DNA of 5,392 nt from Candidatus Gastranaerophilales bacterium (GTDB lineage: Bacteria; Cyanobacteriota; Vampirovibrionia; Gastranaerophilales; Gastranaerophilaceae): NCBI GenBank assembly GCA_944326625.1, contig CALVER010000112.1, forward strand, positions 1 to 5,392. Direction: 5' to 3'. Under the pieces are notes generated by a model, which saw only the letters and a program-made list of their open reading frames with translations, had not been told where the DNA came from and ran no database searches. Position 1 is the first letter of the stretch, and every line of letters starts with the position of its first letter. Below, piece after piece: positions 4,394 to 5,392 of the stretch. The translations under genes and the position numbers were made by a program.

Positions 4394-4891
4394 ATGACAA
4401 ATATTAATGATTCAGGTAACAAGTTTGTTTATTACGGCGGAGTAAGATTTTCAAAAGATGAAGTATCGTCAGCCGGTTTTGACTATTCTAAAGGTAAACA
4501 ACAATACGAAGTAAACCTAAAAACAGGACAAAAACTTATATTTGAAGACCAAACCAAATTTCACAGACGTGGTGAACCGGCAGTTAGTGCATGGACACAA
4601 AAAGGCTATGCGTATCTGACCGGGACAAATATGTCGAACGTTACTATATTTGGAGCACCTGACAAAAAAGATTATATAGACGTTGAAGGCGATAACAATA
4701 AAATTTACGTTAATAATGACAATTATGCCGATGAAGTTTACACAAAAGACTTGGATAAAAAATGGAATGAGGAAGATAGTAATAAAACGGCGCTTGGTCT
4801 AAAAGACATCTGGGTGGATACTCAAGGAATAAAAACAAGCCGAAATAAAGATAACGGACTTGAAATTAACAAACCAAATCATTTAAAATAA
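4394..4891 (+). CDS. Hypothetical acidic, Asn/Asp-rich protein with RTX-like segment
   Basis: I do not recognise this 165-residue protein. It has no signal peptide, membrane segment or cysteine and is rich in Lys, Asp, Asn and Tyr. The N-terminal third (residues about 10-60) alternates hydrophobic and polar residues, suggesting beta strands, with FVYYGGVRFSKDEV and YEVNLKTGQKLIFEDQTKF. The middle, NVTIFGAPDKKDYIDVEGDNNKIYVNNDNYADEVY (82-116), has the 'G..D.I.V.G..N.I.VN.D...D.V' rhythm of parallel beta-roll or RTX-like calcium-binding repeats, although only about two turns are visible. The C-terminus is polar and probably disordered. It has an excellent Shine-Dalgarno, is divergent from xre and ends before a bidirectional terminator, so it is a single-gene unit possibly controlled by the neighbouring regulator. 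Export without a signal peptide, or an intracellular structural role, remain open. Confidence 0.7.
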   Translation: MTNINDSGNKFVYYGGVRFSKDEVSSAGFDYSKGKQQYEVNLKTGQKLIFEDQTKFHRRGEPAVSAWTQKGYAYLTGTNMSNVTIFGAPDKKDYIDVEGDNNKIYVNNDNYADEVYTKDLDKKWNEEDSNKTALGLKDIWVDTQGIKTSRNKDNGLEINKPNHLK

Positions 4892-4898
4892 TCAAAAA

Positions 4899-4939
4899 GC
4901 TACGCACGTGGACACGACGCCAAGTATCTTCGCCGCTGG
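4899..4939 (-). pseudogene. Possible 5S rRNA remnant
   Basis: Bases 4918-4933 match 5038-5053 of the 5S gene at 15 of 16 positions, in the same orientation and at an offset of exactly 120 bases. Flanking bases agree loosely: GCTA at 4899 with GGCTA in 5S, and CGCTGG at 4933 with CGCTGA at 5051. This may be the residue of a second tandem 5S gene or an rRNA-derived fragment; the outer homology is degenerate. Confidence 0.4.
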
Positions 4940-4957
4940 CCGCAACAAAATTCACAT

Positions 4958-4994
4958 AAAAAAGAGGAACAACTTTTCGTCATTCCTCTTTTTT
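4958..4994. terminator. Bidirectional intrinsic terminator between the hypothetical gene and the rRNA operon
   Basis: A 12-bp perfect stem, AAAAAAGAGGAA (4958-4969) and TTCCTCTTTTTT (4983-4994), closes a 13-base loop. Read on either strand, the GAGGAA/TTCCTC core is followed by six T. It lies just past the 3' end of 5S on the minus strand and about 65 bases past the hypothetical gene on the plus strand, so it serves both converging units. Confidence 0.9.
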
Positions 4995-5002
4995 AAAATT
5001 AG

Positions 5003-5121
5003 ATGTCGGCAACGGGCTATCTTCCCAGGCGGTGGCCCGCCAAGTATTTTCGCTGAAATGAGTCTTTACGACCGTGTTCGGGATGGGAACGGGTGGTTTC
5101 CTCACTCTTGGTCACCGACAA
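5003..5121 (-). rRNA. rrf: 5S ribosomal RNA
   Basis: About 118 nt. The terminal helix is TGTCGG (5120-5115 on the minus strand) with CCGACA (5009-5004). The minus strand carries the conserved loop CCCGTTCCCATCCCGAACACGG (about 5094-5073), the invariant CCGAAC core of 5S, followed by the helix around TACTTGGCGGGCCACCGCC (about 5046-5028). It lies downstream of 23S, as usual, and is followed by the terminator. The exact ends are estimated from the helix. Confidence 0.93.
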
Positions 5122-5196
5122 ACTTGGTAACCTGTGCTTGAAGCACTTTGAAAGTTGCATAATGATTATAAGTCAACGCTATCATCAATTTCCAAT

Positions 5197-5392
5197 AGGA
5201 AAAGCCCTCGTCCGATTAGTATCAGTCGACTGAAAATGTTGCCATTCTTACATCTCTGACCTATCAACCAAGTAATCTGCTTGGGGACTTACTAGCTTAT
5301 GCTATGAGAGATCTCATCTTACGGTGGGCTTCGTACTTATATGCTTTCAGCACTTATCCGCTTGGAACACAGCTACCGGGCGTTTACCGCTG
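5197..5392 (-). rRNA. rrl: 23S ribosomal RNA, 3' end (partial)
   Basis: Read on the minus strand this is the 3' part of domain VI: GCTGAAAGCATATAAGTACGAAGCC (around 5350-5326) corresponds to the conserved GCTGAAAGCATCTAAG..CGAAGCC of bacterial 23S, and ACTAATCGGACGAGGGCTT (around 5221-5203) is the conserved end. The gene runs off the right edge. The 3' end is estimated at about 5197 because the pairing 5' end is not in the window. No tRNA gene is seen in the 75-bp 23S-5S spacer, which contains only the small palindrome GTGCTTGAAGCAC (about 5134-5146). Confidence 0.95.

Noticed and set aside
4908..5141. Plus-strand reading frame of 77 codons across the terminator and 5S region
   Set aside because: It runs antisense through the 5S gene; the 'PSIFAEMSLYDRVRDGNG' type product is a well-known spurious translation of 5S rRNA.

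Overview
The window is AT-rich bacterial DNA from an anaerobic, fermentative-looking organism. It opens inside an ADP-forming acyl-CoA synthetase gene and closes inside an rRNA operon read on the minus strand. No single gene fixes the lineage. The energy-conserving ADP-forming enzyme, the SpmA/SpmB pair, the AT bias and a short 'PNFRA'-type N-terminus on the acetyltransferase-like protein would fit gut Gastranaerophilales (non-photosynthetic Cyanobacteria/Melainabacteria) or another gut anaerobe. This is inference only; the 23S fragment should settle it.

Layout. Positions 1-825 (+) hold the ATP-grasp C-terminal part of an ADP-forming acetyl/acyl-CoA synthetase, followed by a strong terminator. 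Positions 936-1604 (+) hold a GNAT-like protein with its own ribosome-binding site. Positions 1670-2862 (+) are an spmA-spmB operon. A palindromic interspersed repeat sits inside the 3' end of spmA; it lengthens SpmA and appears to supply the Shine-Dalgarno of spmB. Two minus-strand genes follow: a zinc-ribbon protein whose 3' end overlaps spmB by 50 bp, and a small membrane-anchored protein with a degenerate nuclease-like core. Between 3670 and 4000 there is no protein gene, but there is a promoter, five perfect CCTAT tandem copies and an intrinsic terminator, which together suggest a small RNA of about 130 nt on the minus strand. A small XRE-type regulator (4001-4228, -) is divergent from a hypothetical acidic, Asn/Asp-rich protein (4394-4891, +). 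The end of the window holds a bidirectional terminator, the 5S gene and the 3' end of the 23S gene, plus a short 5S-like remnant beyond the terminator.

The most notable signal is a shared promoter layout. Four genes (spmA, the zinc-ribbon gene, the nuclease-like gene and xre) each have a -10 hexamer followed by exactly six bases and then the ATG, so the predicted +1 is the A of the start codon and none has a Shine-Dalgarno. These look like leaderless mRNAs. The other genes with visible starts have recognisable ribosome-binding sites, so the window mixes two modes of translation initiation. The xre promoter also carries a perfect short dyad between -35 and -10, a likely autoregulatory operator.
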